This document shows positions 39,311 through 51,179 of a stretch of 64,000 bases of DNA, piece by piece (within the stretch, counting starts at the first letter, position 1; each line of letters begins with the position of its first letter). Origin of the DNA: Protea cynaroides (lineage: Eukaryota; Streptophyta; Magnoliopsida; Proteales; Proteaceae); NCBI GenBank assembly GCA_028583415.1, contig CM053270.1, positions 61,283,117 to 61,347,116 on the forward strand, read 5' to 3'. The translations under genes were made by a program, and so were the position numbers. Below the pieces are notes generated by a model that did not search any database, was not told the origin of the DNA, and saw only the letters and a program-made list of their open reading frames with translations.

Positions 39311-40110
39311 CACTAGAGGGAAGGGGATGAATCATAGGAGTCAGAGTGGCATAAGCGACAAGATTCACTTAAGCCAAAAAAACCTCTTCACTACATTGAA
39401 CAAGGGGGAGGGATCAGAACACAAGGGATTGAAGGCTCAAAAACAAGGCAACTGCGCCCACAAAGGGCTTTAGTACAGGGGGAGCCCCGAAAAGTAGCAA
39501 TAGCAGAACCGGGCATGGACAAAGGGGAAGGAGGAAGAGGTCGAGCCAATGACTTAACAAGGGGAGGAATTCTCGAAAATAAGAACGGTATAAAGTACGG
39601 GTTCATAAGTAAGGAGGGATTGGGAATTTTAGACAATAGAGAAAGGGGGAATTTGGAAAGAGGGAGGGAGAAGGGGAAGGAAGGGGAAGGGAGAACCAAC
39701 AGATTGTAATCGGCCTAGATTCCCATGAGAGGACACGACAACAAAGAGGGCAAGAGAGCTGGGTTGGTACGCAGGGAGAAGACAATAGAGGGAGGTCGGC
39801 TATCAAGGTAGGTTGGTGCGCATGGAGTAGGCCAATAGAGGGAGGATTAGCTTTTGAGGGAACAAAAGGAGGATGGGTTATGGCAATTGAAGGGGCAGGG
39901 TTAGGGAGAGAAGGAAAAGAAGAGGGGTGTTGTATAAATTAGTACTCTCTAAGACAGTAAAGGGAGAAAATTGATTGTGGAAAGGGGGGAGAGGCACAAC
40001 AGGAACCTAAAACAAAGGGGACCAAACCATGCCCTTATTTCTCCTTATACCTGAAGGTTTTTCAATTTTATCCATTCCAATGTAAGGAACACATGTAAGA
40101 ATATTATTGT
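39311..40110 (-). other. Body of the A-tailed segment, unidentified
   Basis: Purine-rich on the plus strand (39400-39960), giving proline/serine/leucine-rich minus-strand frames. It is contiguous with 37076-37142 and 34320-34742 once solo LTRs are removed. I cannot assign a protein family. Confidence 0.35.
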
Positions 40111-40117
40111 GGGCTTT

Positions 40118-40452
40118 ATTAATTATACGGTTAGTTGGTTCAGTGGGAGTCTGGTTACAAGTAGACCAGTTTAAGTATGATTAGAGATGGACTAACCTGG
40201 TCTACTATGAGACTGGTCCACGGGTGGGGTGGTATTATATATACCAATGGTTAGGGTCCCCATAGCCACGGTTATTTTCCTCTCCTGTTCCCATACGTAG
40301 AGAGAAGCAAAGGGATTCCCGACAGGCTGTGGAAGACTCTAATCAATGTATTCAAAGCTACAAGAAAATGGTCAAAAATCAATCTACAACAAGAGGTATG
40401 TGTCTTATCATCTCTTTTTAATGTCCATTGTGTTCTAGTAATCTGTGTGGTG
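40118..40452 (+). repeat. Truncated copy of the copia-type LTR
   Basis: Colinear with 7256-7666 from 'aattatacggttagttggttcag' to 'ctgtgtggtgta', missing both termini. It directly abuts the URB1-like fragment at 40453. Confidence 0.85.
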
Positions 40453-41141
40453 TATCTAGAATGTGCAAACAACAACTCAAAAGCCACAACACATGGAAAT
40501 TTTCCTCCATATAGCAAAGTAAGAACACCACGGAGCACATTCATAGTTGTAGGATCCTCAAACATATGAGGAAGACATAATCTGGTGAGCTGTTCTAAAA
40601 TGGGAAGAGAATGCAATTGGATAAGAGTGCTTTGCATCCTCAATTACAATATGTTTCTCAAAACAAAAGCTTCCAAGAATTTGAACAACTGTAAACACTC
40701 AGTACCTTTTGAGGTTTCAGAACTGTTGGTGATCCTAACAATCCTATGCCAAGTATTCACCAAAATGTTCAGAAACCTTAGTCTCTGCCTGTCTTTTTTC
40801 TTGGATACTCTTCCCAAAGGCAACTCCTTCAGATCCCCATCTGCTTTTGTTGGCAGAGACTGAACTACATTGTTGTCCTCGGGAAATAATAGCATCTTTG
40901 AAAAAGATATCTTTGCAACAATTCTGTTTATTAAGTTCAATAATTCGTTAAGGGTACCTTTACTGATCTCACTAGCATCACAATTTAGTAACTCATTACG
41001 AGGACCAGAATGCAGATAACTAGAATCAATCTTCATTGAGTCCCTATTAAAAGAGAAGTAGTACTGCAACATATGAATTGTTTTCCCAAGTAGACTTCCA
41101 CTTACAAGATTATGAAGTTCTTTGGTGGAGGAAGTCAACAA
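40453..41141 (-). pseudogene. URB1-like (nucleolar pre-ribosomal-associated protein 1) fragment
   Basis: The minus frame from 41141 reads about 165 residues with ELHNLVSGSLLGKTIHML, NELLNLINRIVAKISFSKML and LFPEDN, then after a short frame break LPILEQLTRLCLPHMFEDPT and LRGVLTLLYGGKFPCVVAFE. I recall this pattern from the C-terminal half of plant URB1/Npa1, a very large helical-repeat protein needed for early 60S ribosome assembly in the nucleolus. The match is from memory, so the name is tentative. The fragment is cut on its 3' side by the copia LTR piece (40452). Upstream on the minus strand (41142-41250) another frame reads AYEDEKRRAMCLSTYSLKNM, perhaps the preceding part after a frameshift. 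It is not functional as it stands. Confidence 0.5.
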
Positions 41142-41659
41142 TCACCATATTCTTCAATGAATATGTACTAAGGCACATAGCTCTTCTCTTTTCATCCTCG
41201 TATGCTTATTTTGTCAAACCTTTTTCTTTCAGCAGGTTACCTTGCTGGATTTTGCCAATTTTATGACCGAAATCCGGCTAAATTCTGGGGAATATAGTTT
41301 GGAGTTAGATCTGTATCAGAAAAGAGTTGTTCCATCATCAGGCACATGCTGTTCTTGCTGGTGCATATCCATCTCTCTATGGATTATGATTTAGGTATCA
41401 TCCCAAGCATAAATTTTTGAAACATTTAGCTACCTTTGGTGCAGTTTCTTAAAACATTAGACACCTTTGGTGTAATTTAACCTAAAAAAATGGTGCAAAC
41501 CAAAAAGGAAAATTTTTATTAAGCCTCACTAGGCATCTATTTAAGAGCTTAGTTGATAGTAGGCTATCATATGCCAACAAAAGTAAAAAGGCTCGATTTA
41601 TATGTAGATCCATAATTTCAATGCTGAAACCCTTGTTTGATTTCACTATCTTTTGTTTA

Positions 41660-41881
41660 GGTTCCGTTTGTTTTGACGCAAATTTTTAAATGTAACATTT
41701 TATATGTAAAAAAAAAAAATATATTTCAATGTTTGTTTCCAGTAGATAAAAGAAAGACAAAGTTCCTTTTCCATCCTCCTTAAAGATCACTATATTTTAC
41801 CTCTTGGAAATAAACATTGAAATAAATTTTTTTTTATATAAAATGTTACACGTAAAATTTTTCGTCAAAACAAACAGAGCC
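41660..41881. mobile_element. MITE with about 80-bp terminal inverted repeats (hAT-like ends)
   Basis: The left end GGTTCCGTTTGTTTTGACG and right end CGTCAAAACAAACAGAGCC are reverse complements apart from a few bases. Complementarity continues inward through ACATTTTATAT and ATTTCAATGTTTGTTTCC. It is 222 bp with no ORF. The CAAACAGAGCC terminus is common in plant non-autonomous hAT elements. No clear 8-bp duplication was found. Confidence 0.8.
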
Positions 41882-42645
41882 TTAATAGAAGTATTTTACA
41901 CCCACAAAAAACAAAAAGCTTACACATGCTATCAATTTAAGATGCTAATTAAATTTATATATTAATTATATTGACCCTTATATATTAGTAACCGATAACC
42001 CAAACCGATAAGAGATCAAAAACCTCTCCGATCAATAGCTAACCGACTTTGGTTTTGATTTAAAAAACTAATTAACTTATTGGTCAGTTTTGATCTGGAC
42101 CAATATGTGCCAAGGACCTTAATCAGCCCGGGGGAGAATCTTCAGGGAGGATCCTTTTATCTTCTACCAATGTCAGTACCCGTCTGTTAGGAGTACATAC
42201 CTAAGCTTCAGGGGACCTCATCATCATCCATGGGTGTGGATCCTACACCTGTCCAGGGGGTGATATCCAGGAGAGAAACTCTTAAACAATCAATATTACC
42301 AAATGGACTGCAGAATGTTAAGATCAAATACAATTTGCAAGATCAGAGATTTTCTTACAAAAACACTCAAGCTGTAATAGTAGTCCAACTTAAAGCATTG
42401 AGATCACAAAACAAAACATGCTTGTCAAACATAAATCAACATCACAAAACAAAACATGTTTCAAACCTCGACAAGCGGATGAGGTAGCCGCATTGAATAC
42501 TTGCTTGTTTAGTAGAAAAAGAGAGTTTCTCACCATCCCAACCAAAATAACTCACCATCAGCCTCATTTCTATCACCCAAAAACCTGAACTTAAGCAGCC
42601 AGTAATCTGTTCCTGGGCTGAGATTCTGAATATGTTGGCCCCATA

Positions 42646-43262
42646 TCATGTATTCACACCCAGCACAAAACCATTGCTATATGAGGGCAGATTACTAGAG
42701 GGCTCTTGGTTCCTCACAGGAGATCGGAATGGATTGGGTGTTAGAGGGTGCGTAATATGTAGAGCGGCACCTCAAACAACCTGTTTAGCATTTGAACAAG
42801 AAATTTCTGACTGATCAGTGAAGAAAGCAGGTATATTCTTGGATTTGATCAGGTCGAGTGCTCCCCTCCAGCTAGGGTAACTCTCCAATCCACAATTCAG
42901 TGCAATTACAATATCCAGGGAAGGGAGGTAGGCGGCTTCCTCTTGATAAACACCCCTGACCAGATTCACCCTCACTCTGCTACTGATGCCTGACATTGTC
43001 CCCGACAAATTTGTGGGAACTTCAGGCCCAACCATGACCACCTGTATATTGCCTAATCCATTCAGAAGATGCCCAATCTCTGCAAATGCTGCCATCCAGT
43101 CCAACTCCCCTTCGGGTCCGAGGTAGTGAAGTACCACCTCTTTCCCTTTCAGCAGAAGATTCGTTGAACTCATACTAAGGGTTGTCAATATGTAATACAC
43201 TGTCAAAGGGTGGGAAAGTATGACTGCCACAGGGCTTGAAAACGAGAGCTTAGATACAAACC
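42646..43262 (-). pseudogene. C-terminal part of a plant MYND/MSS51-C domain protein (ZMYND15-like)
   Basis: The minus frame reads SSPVAVILSHPLTVYYILTT, GKEVVLHYLGPEGELDWM, EIGHLLNGLGNIQVVMVGPE, NLVRGVYQEEAAYLPSLDIV and IPAFFTDQSEISCSNAKQVV. This is the C-terminal domain of plant zinc finger MYND proteins related to yeast MSS51 (recalled from family). An in-frame TGA at 42772-42774 interrupts it. The frame continues with ITHPLTPNPFRSPVRN and SNGFVLGVNT to a natural-looking TGA at 42646-42648. A likely 3' UTR follows to about 42290. The MYND finger and N-terminal part are absent; at 43262-43267 the sequence switches to LTR DNA. It is a truncated relic with one nonsense mutation. Whether it was captured by a transposon or is local debris cannot be decided here. 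Confidence 0.8.
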
Positions 43263-43266
43263 TTTG

Positions 43267-43622
43267 TTGACATCTAGGATTGGCTAGTTACGAATCCAGT
43301 TTGCAAGCCCTCACCAATAGAGGCATACATATTGGTATGGGTAGAGCATTAGGGGAAGTTCTGGCAGTGTTTGATCCAGAATCTCTAGCTCTATCTCTAT
43401 TCTATAATGAGTGATGTGGTGTGACAATGGTGTGTGATCCATTGGGCCAGCTCACACTCTTGTGCATAGAGGTGTGGTGGCCACCTATCCTTAGCATAGC
43501 ACATTGCAAGCTTGTACTAAACCAAAGATAATAATGTGACTGCATGCATATGGTTGTGCATTATTTTATTTTACTTACTGAGCCGTGCTGTTGCTCATCC
43601 CTCGACGTCGAGTATTTTTAGT
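43267..43622 (+). repeat. LTR fragment of the TGTAAGACCC family (plus)
   Basis: Matches the 3' part of the family LTR from GATTGGCTAGTTACGAATCC through the TAGCTCTATCTCTA block to TCGACGTCGAGTATTTTTAGTT. Neither terminus is present. It joins the MYND-protein relic on the left and truncates the gypsy integrase on the right. Confidence 0.85.
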
Positions 43623-45785
43623 TGTGCCAGCCTTTCCATGGTGTATTGTGGTCTGATCGGGATAAATCTTGCAGTCTTGGTGAGGCGGTCTACAACTACC
43701 CAAACTGCATTCACTGACCTCGAAGTCATAGGTAGGCCAGTGACAAAATCCATGGTAATACAATCCCATTTTCATGCTGGCTCAGGTAATGGTTGCAATA
43801 AGCCTGCGGGCCTCTGTCTTTTCGCTTTGACTTGCTGGTAATTTAGTCATTGAAATACATATCTAGCCACATCTGCCTTCATACCCCTCCACCAGTACAA
43901 CCTCTTTAGGTCATGGTACATCTTTGTGCTCCCAGGATGTACTAAATATGGAGTGGAGTGAGCTTCCAACATGATTCGGTTTCTGATTTCTAGGTCCTCA
44001 TTCTCAGGTATGCATAACCGTCCATGATATCTGAGTACCTTGTCCGCATCCAAGGGGAAATCAAGATTGGCTTGACCCTTTTCCAAATCATCTTACACTA
44101 TCCTGAGGTATGGGTCCTGTAGGACTGCTGCTTTTATCTCCTCTTTCAGGTCGGGTAAAATATGCAGTGCTGCAAACATAAGAGTGAACTTGTGTATCAA
44201 CCCTTGCTCAATTGGATCGTCTGCTGACTTTAATAAGAGCTGTTCTTCATTCTCTGATGAGCCAGAAACTGCAGCACACAAAGCTACATTTGTACTTGGG
44301 CCTGCTTCGGGTTCGATGTCCATTTCCTACTCAGAGCATCAGCTACAATATTTGGTTTACCAGGATGGTACTGAATGTCACAGTCGTAGTCCTTGAGTAG
44401 TTCTAACCACCTCCTCTGCCTCATGTTCAGGTCTTTTTAGGTGAAAAGATATATCAGACTTTTGTAGTCGGACTTAATTTGAAATTTTTCATCATACAGG
44501 TAGTGCCTCCAAGTTTTGATAGCATGAATGACTGCTGCCAATTCTAGGTCATGAGTAGGGTAGTTCTTCTCTTGCTCCTTCAATTGTCTTGATGCATAGG
44601 CAATCACCTGTTCTCCTTGCATCAGCACACATCCCAGTCCCAAACCTGAAGCATCTGTGTACAGTGTGAATGGAAGGCTTGGAGCAGGGATAGTCAATAT
44701 AGGTGCTGAAATCAGTCTTGACTTCAGTGTCTGGAAGCATTTCTCACATTCTTCGGTCCATACGAACTTCTCCCCCTTCTTTGTCAATCTGGTGAGTGGA
44801 ACTGCAATCTTGGAATAATCTTCCACAAACCTTCTGTAATATCCAGCTAAGCCCAGGAAGCTACGAATTTCAGCAACTGTCTTCGGCGCCTCCCATCCTA
44901 CTATGGCTGAAATTTTGTTGGGATCCACCTTAATTCCTTTCGCAGATACCACGTGACCCAAGAAGGCCACTTCGTCTAGCCAAAATTTACATTTCTTGAA
45001 CTTTGCATAGATCTTCTCTCTTCTTAGTCTTTGTAATGCCGCTCTTAAGTGTATTGCATGCGTCTCCTTGTCCTTGGAGTATATTAAAATATCATCTATG
45101 AATACTATAACGGAGGTGTCCAACATGTCATGGAACACTCGGTTCATTAGCTCCATAAACGATGCAGGGGCATTGGTCAACCCAAATGACATCACAAGAA
45201 ATCATAGTGTCCGTATCTTGTTCTGAAAGTTGTATTGGGAATGTCTGCCTCCTTGATCTTGAGTTGATGATACCCTGACCTCATATCAATCTTTGAGAAT
45301 ACACTTGAACCTTGCAGTTGATTAAACAAGTCGTCTATTCTAGGTAGCGGGTACCTGTTCTTGATGGTGAGCTTTTTCAACTCTCGGTAGTCCATACAAA
45401 GACGTACGCTACCATCCTTCTTCTTGACAAATAGCACTGGTGCTCCCCAAGGTGAGATACTCGGCCTTATGAAGCCTTGTCTAATAGTTCTTGTAGCTGG
45501 GTTTTCAATTCCTTCAACTCTGTGGGAGCCATCCTGTAGGGTGCCTTGGACACAGGTGCCACCCCTGGTAGGAGATCTATCACAAACTCAGTCGCCCTGT
45601 CTGGTGGTAATCCGGGTAGGTCTTCTGGAGACACATCAGGAAATTCCCATACTACCTCGATATCTTCCATTTTTGACAAATCTACGGTTACATCCACAAC
45701 TGATACGAGGTATCCTAATCCCCCTTTCTCTAAGCACTTCCTTGCTTTTAGGGTTGAGAGTATAAGCTTTCTCGAAATCTTCTAG
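43623..45785 (-). pseudogene. Ty3/gypsy pol remnant (RT, RNase H, start of integrase)
   Basis: Read on the minus strand: the PR-RT linker ending with YRMAPTELKELK (45467-45697), then RT (VKKKDGSVRLCMDYRELKKL; IDMRSGYHQLKI; FGLTNAPASFMELMN; VFIDDILIYS with the catalytic YxDD-type FIDD), the connection (IRSFLGLAGYYRRFVEDYSK), RNase H (LYTDASGLGLGCVL; SRQLKEQEKNYPTHDLELAA), then the integrase H2C2 zinc region (HPGSTKMYHDLKRLYWW) and the start of the integrase core. Organisation and motifs fit a plant chromovirus, probably the Tekay/Del type. There are frame breaks near 45470 and 45195 and others after RNase H; the integrase is cut at 43622 by an opposite-orientation LTR fragment. Gag and protease were not found. 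It is dead, and probably belongs to the element whose 5' LTR and PBS lie at 48131-55665. Confidence 0.92.
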
Positions 45786-45789
45786 GCAA

Positions 45790-46200
45790 AATCATTGATT
45801 CCGGTCGTACCATACCGGCTTGGGGTTCTGTAGTCGTGGCTCGGCCGGTATGGGAAATGGTTCAAAATTTCCAGCCCCCCAGGAGGTACCGGTCGCGGTA
45901 CCGGTCTCACTCAAAGTGAGACCAGTATACCCTGCGGTACATACCGGTCGCACCATAACGTAGGAGGTACCGGTCACACTTACCAGTCCTTGAGTGCAAC
46001 CGGTATCACTGAAAACCCCTTTAAAATCGTGATTTTTGCTCTCATGCTCACTTTTCTCTTTTGGTGCTTACTCCGGTGGCGATTCTTCTCCGAGTTCTTG
46101 AGTCTCTACAGTCCAACCGGTGCTTCTAAGAGTGTTTTCCCTCAACCAAGAGTATCAAACTCGTTTCTACCGTAAGCTTCTCCTTTCCTTCCTCTCTTTG
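45790..46200. repeat. ACCGGT/GGTCGC word cluster outside an LTR
   Basis: Contains ten or so ACCGGT or GGTACCGGTCG-type words, including CCGGTCTCACTCAAAGTGAG, an imperfect palindrome. Very similar text occurs in the variable part of the minus LTR at 54840-54960. Here it lies between a gypsy pol remnant and an opposite-strand ORF, with no LTR ends around it. Confidence 0.6.
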
Positions 46201-46623
46201 AGAAAAAAAAAATCTCATTGTCTTTCATGCCCAAAACCTATATTTTCTTGATTTGAAAATTTTTAACCATAGAAAACCTCTTTCTTTGCTTGAGAAAGGT
46301 TCTTGGGGTCTAAATGAGCAAAACCCCTCAACCTATTTGAAGTTCCATTGGTTGGTTTGGGAAAAATCCTAAAATTTCAATTTTTAACCTAGGTTTCTAG
46401 GTTTTTTCGAAATTTTTGAAAAATTCTGCTGTTATGCCTCTATTTCTTTATCTTGTGTTGAAATTGTTTGTTCATGTATTAGCATTGTGTCATCACGTAA
46501 GTCCTCTTACCCATAATGGTTGAGTTTGAGGCTTTTGCTCCATTTTCTGTCGTTATGCTGCCGAAATTTTGACAATTTCTATCCTAACTTTCTCATGTTT
46601 TCCTTTGTTCAACAGTTTGCAAC

Positions 46624-47768
46624 ATGTCTGGACATCGTGGGCGGGTAAACGATCTTTTGCGCCGGGTATGCACATGCCACATCCTCCTCCCCATCTCTAT
46701 GATGAGAGATTTTTTCGGTCAGAGGCTGCAATGGCACGCCTTTCGTGGTTCCGAGTTAAATGCATTGAATCGGGTCGTTTTGTGAACTTGGAACACCTGC
46801 ACCGCTTCGATGTTGAGGCCGCCTTTGGGGCTATGGGCTGGTTGCCCATTATTCAGTACAAAGAGACCACTCATCCTAATTTGGTAAGACTATTCTTTAC
46901 AAATCTAGAGGTAGAAGGGAATCCGAATGACTGGTTACATGCTAGGGATCTTCAGATTACTAGCTATGTGAAATGAGTGATGGTCTCCTTCAATACGACT
47001 GAGTTGGCTACGCTTCTCGAGATTCCAAAAGACGGGGAACTTATCTATTGTCCACCCAGAGCTAAAGGGTACCTTACAGAGGACATGAGAGTAGCCATTG
47101 CTGAATAGATTTTGTTACCAGGCAGTATCATGTTAGCTGCGAACCTTCGTCCCGTGCCTCTCTTATACTGCCGTATTATACAGCATGACATCGTTCCCCA
47201 GAGTGGTCACTATGGAGAGGTGTCCCAGTTGACTCAGTACATCACCTATTGTGTTACTACCAGGCACCAAGTCTACCTACCTTACCTAATCATCCGTACC
47301 ATGCTTCATGCTGCGAGGCCCGATGTAACAAAGAATCTCCCCTATGGTAGGTTGATTACAGCGTTGTTGCACCGCTTAGGTGTGGATAGGCGTGGAGAGC
47401 CAGCTTTTGAGGTCACTATGAATTCTGACATAGATGTTGAGACCATCTATAAGATGCAGATGGATGATCTAGAGCTTAGTGACGAGGAGCTTCAGGCTTG
47501 CCCTCTTCCACCTAGAAGCCAGGCGGCAACCGCAGCAGCAGAAGCTGAGGTAGGAGATGATGGGGATGCACACATGGAGGACATCCTTGCACCTGCACCC
47601 CAGTCTTCTCCGATTGCAAGACCATCTCAGCCTCCTCCAGATACAGTGATGAGCATGCTCATGGAGATCAGAGATGCTCAGCGGGAGATGAGTAAGGACT
47701 TGGGGCGTCTAGCTCGCAGCCTATGGGTCACACAGGACCAGGTTCATTGGCTTAGAGAGGCGTACTAG
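46624..47768 (+). pseudogene. Plant transposon-type protein (PF20167-like), interrupted
   Basis: A plus-strand reading frame encodes HPPPHLYDERFFRSEAAM, LEHLHRFDVEAAFGAMGW, TTHPNLVRLFFTNLEVEG and, after two in-frame stops (TGA 46974-46976, TAG 47106-47108), PLLYCRIIQHDIVPQSGHYG and KNLPYGRLITALLHRLGVD. The C-terminal tail is acidic then proline-rich. This resembles the 'putative plant transposon protein' family often found near Athila/Tat-type elements (recalled). An ATG at 46624 is followed by MSGHRGRV, a typical start for these proteins, but it is one frame off, so there is also an early indel. It runs opposite to the gypsy pol. No function is established for the family. Confidence 0.7.
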
Positions 47769-47779
47769 CGTGATTATGA

Positions 47780-48130
47780 TATCGCAGATCCGATACCACC
47801 CAGGCCCGTAACTCTACCATAGTCTGACCTAATTTCATTTTTTTATTTATGTGTGGTTCATTTTGTTTACAGAGTAACTGTCCAACTTGTGGACTGTACT
47901 CTGTCGTACACTTTTATTTATTTATGTTCATATGGTTAAGGAGTTAATTGGTTTTCTTCAAAAACTTCAGAGCTTAAAATTTTTCTTTCATTATTAGTAT
48001 ATTATGCATCTTTTTTTATGTCTCAGACATCAAACAAGCTTATGGTGTGTTTTTATTAAAGTTTTTAATTTCCTATCTCAGTTCATTAGACACAGCTAGA
48101 TGCAGAATGCTTAGCTGGACAGAGCCTAAG
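47780..48130 (-). mobile_element. 5' leader of the minus-strand TGTAAGACCC element
   Basis: Reading leftward from the PBS, the segment through CTAATGAACTGAG and AACACACCATAAGC matches the leader of the plus-strand element at 29538-29640. No coding sequence lies here. It confirms that the LTR at 48147-55665 is a 5' LTR rather than a solo LTR. Confidence 0.7.
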
Positions 48131-48143
48131 AGCTCTGATACCA
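48131..48143 (-). other. Primer-binding site of the minus-strand element
   Basis: On the minus strand TGGTATCAGAGCT begins three bases after GTGTGACA. Same sequence and spacing as the site at 29525-29537; complementary to initiator tRNA-Met by family knowledge. Confidence 0.92.
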
Positions 48144-49254
48144 AGTTGTCACACCCCAATTCTGACTGAACCAGAAGTGTAAGTGAACCGTCTCCAAACC
48201 ACGGCTTACACTAGGATCTCAATAGACCGTGTCAACAAACTATTCCCAAGCAGTCTAACATAATCAGAGAATAATAAATAGCAACAGAATTAATAGATAA
48301 ATGAACTGAGCTCTATATTGTAAATTAAATAATTATCCAAATTATTCCATCATTCACAAACTTAAATAATAAAAATATTACAATGTATTGTTTAAAATTA
48401 AACCAACTCTACAGGAAAACGCAGAATGAGCACTCGCATGATGCGTCATGCTCATCCTCTACTGCCTGAATGTCAATGGCAGCGACTGTACCGTACACTG
48501 GGGCAGTCATGAAGTCATCAACTGTGTACCCTGCATCAAAATCTAAAAGGAAGAATATATATATTCAGGTGAGCTCACAACTTAACTCAGTAAGTATAAA
48601 ACCAATGCAACATACAAAATGCATGAGATAACATTACAATTTGGGTCAGGTATAACTTGTAAAATGCTATGGTAAGGTTTAGTGGTCATCGCACCTCCAT
48701 GCACGAGAGTGTGAGCACACTCAACAGTCAGGCAATAATCCACACTACTGCTGTTGCCCCACTGTAAGCACCCCATTTTTGCCATCCCCAGCCAAACAGA
48801 ACTTTATTGGTGTATAAACAGTAAGAGAGCGGAGGGGGATGAAAATTTAGAAAGTACAGGGCAGGCGAGTGAAACTCTCTCAAACCAATAGTCGATCAAT
48901 TCCTCTGTGCTCTCTATAGTGTTCTGGGCTGATCCAGAGTGTCCCCAATGTACAAGAGTCTTGGTGAGCATATTCAGAGGGGTTGCGGATCAATTCAAGG
49001 TTTGGATGCTAAATGGTGATTTCAAAGCTGATGTTGGCAGGCCCTACAGCATGGTCATGAAAATACCTTCGAAATGATACCAGAATCACTCAATTCCGAT
49101 ATCAAACAAAGAAGATGTCATGATTTTAGTCAGAGTGAAATTGGCTTATTAAATCCAAGGGCTTTTCTGTAAATTATCATAAATTAAGGATTTATTGGGT
49201 AAATTATCATGATTAAAATCGTTCGGACTTCATTCGACCATATCTTGATCATCC

Positions 49255-49525
49255 GAAGTCCGAATCAGGCGATTTAAGTGCCACTGTGCTCCATTGTCTG
49301 TCCTCTTCAAAGTGCATGTAAAGAATTTTGGACAGAAGCCACCAGAGGGTCCCATGCAAAGTTGTTGGCCGAATTATCGTCAAAAGCTTCAATTCTTCAT
49401 ATTTTGTTCATCTGGCGTCCGAATCAGGCGATTCGAGCACCAGTGTGCTCCTTTGTCCGTCCTCTTCAAAGTGGACGTGGAAATTCTGAGACAGAGGCCG
49501 TCAAAACTTTTCATGCGGAATTGCA
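49255..49525. repeat. Tandem duplication of an about 155-bp segment
   Basis: GTCCGAATCAGGCGATTTAA (49257) and GTCCGAATCAGGCGATTCGA (49417) begin two diverged copies, each followed by 'gtgctcc.ttgtc.gtcctcttcaaagtg'. Confidence 0.8.
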
Positions 49526-49667
49526 AGCTGAGAGGATCCATAATAGAGAGAGAAATCAATCCAATCCATACTTACTCAGCCCAACCCAGCTCAAGCCCGA
49601 TTTAGTCCAACCCCGTCGAACTTAACCAGTCCAGCCTGACCTAACCCAGACCGGCCCAGATCAAGTC

Positions 49668-50115
<448 letters not shown>

Positions 50116-50119
50116 AAAT

Positions 50120-50175
<56 letters not shown>
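50120..50175. repeat. (GA)n microsatellite
   Basis: A run of GAGAGA with a few AAA interruptions. Another occurs at 50808-50831. Confidence 0.9.
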
Positions 50176-50177
<2 letters not shown>

Positions 50178-50205
50178 TGGGAAGAGAGAAGAAGAATCAT
50201 ATTCT

Positions 50206-50460
50206 CTTCTTGAACCTCCATGCCCCTAAATCCCTCCACCTCTTGAGCCATAAATCCCTCCACTTCTTGAACCTCCATGCCCCTAAATCCCTCCACCTCT
50301 TGAGCCATAAATCCCTCCACTTCTTGAACCTCCATGCCCTTAAATTCCTCAACCTCCATGCCCCTAAATCCCTCCACCTCTTGAGCCATAAATCCCTCCA
50401 CCTCTTGAGCCATAAATCCCTCCACTTCTTGAACCTCCATGCCCCTAAATCCTTTCCACA
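50206..50460. repeat. 57-bp minisatellite array
   Basis: The unit is TTCTTGAACCTCCATGCCCC plus 'taaatccctccac' (33 bp) followed by CTCTTGAGCCATAAATCCCT plus 'ccac' (24 bp). Two full units, then partial and rearranged units. The minus-strand open frame across it is a repeat artefact. Confidence 0.9.
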
Positions 50461-51179
50461 TCTTGAGTCATAACCCATCACCTCATCTTCTTGAGCCTTC
50501 CACTTTAGCCATCCCCCAAAACCTATAATTAGTCCCTTAGCTACCCTAAACCACCTCCATTTGACACCTACCAACTCCCTCAAGCCACCTCCTTCTTGAG
50601 CCCAACACCTTTCCCACCCCATGACCTCACTTCCTTGAGCCCAACTCCATCATACATCATCTTCTTGAGCCATGCTCAAGCAACCAAGGGCCATCTATAA
50701 AAGGAGCACCCATCTAACCACTTGAGAGATGAAAAAAAAAGGGGGAGGGAGAAAAGAAAGAGGGAGAAAGGCTAGAAAAAAAGAGAGGAGAATAGAAGTA
50801 AGTTAGAAGAGAGAGAGAGAGAGAGAGAGAGAAGAGATATTGGAATCAAGAAGGGAGATTGAGGAAAAGAGAGAAAGGAAAGGAGGAAAGGAGGAAAGAA
50901 AGAGGGAAAGCTTGCCATCAATCGTCTTCAACCATCATCAAAGGCTCCACCCCATTGTTGGGGACAAGGTTGGTACCTCAAACCTTATTTTGATAGCTTT
51001 CATGAAGCTCAAATAAGCAAAAAAAATTGTCTAAATGTGCCTATTTCAATAATCATGACCTTTAAATGCTATATGGCATGTGTGTCAATACCATGATGTT
51101 CATGTTTGATGTGATTTTAATATTGGCCATCAATCTTGGATAAGTTAAATCTAGCCCATTGATTATAAATTTTGATGTG

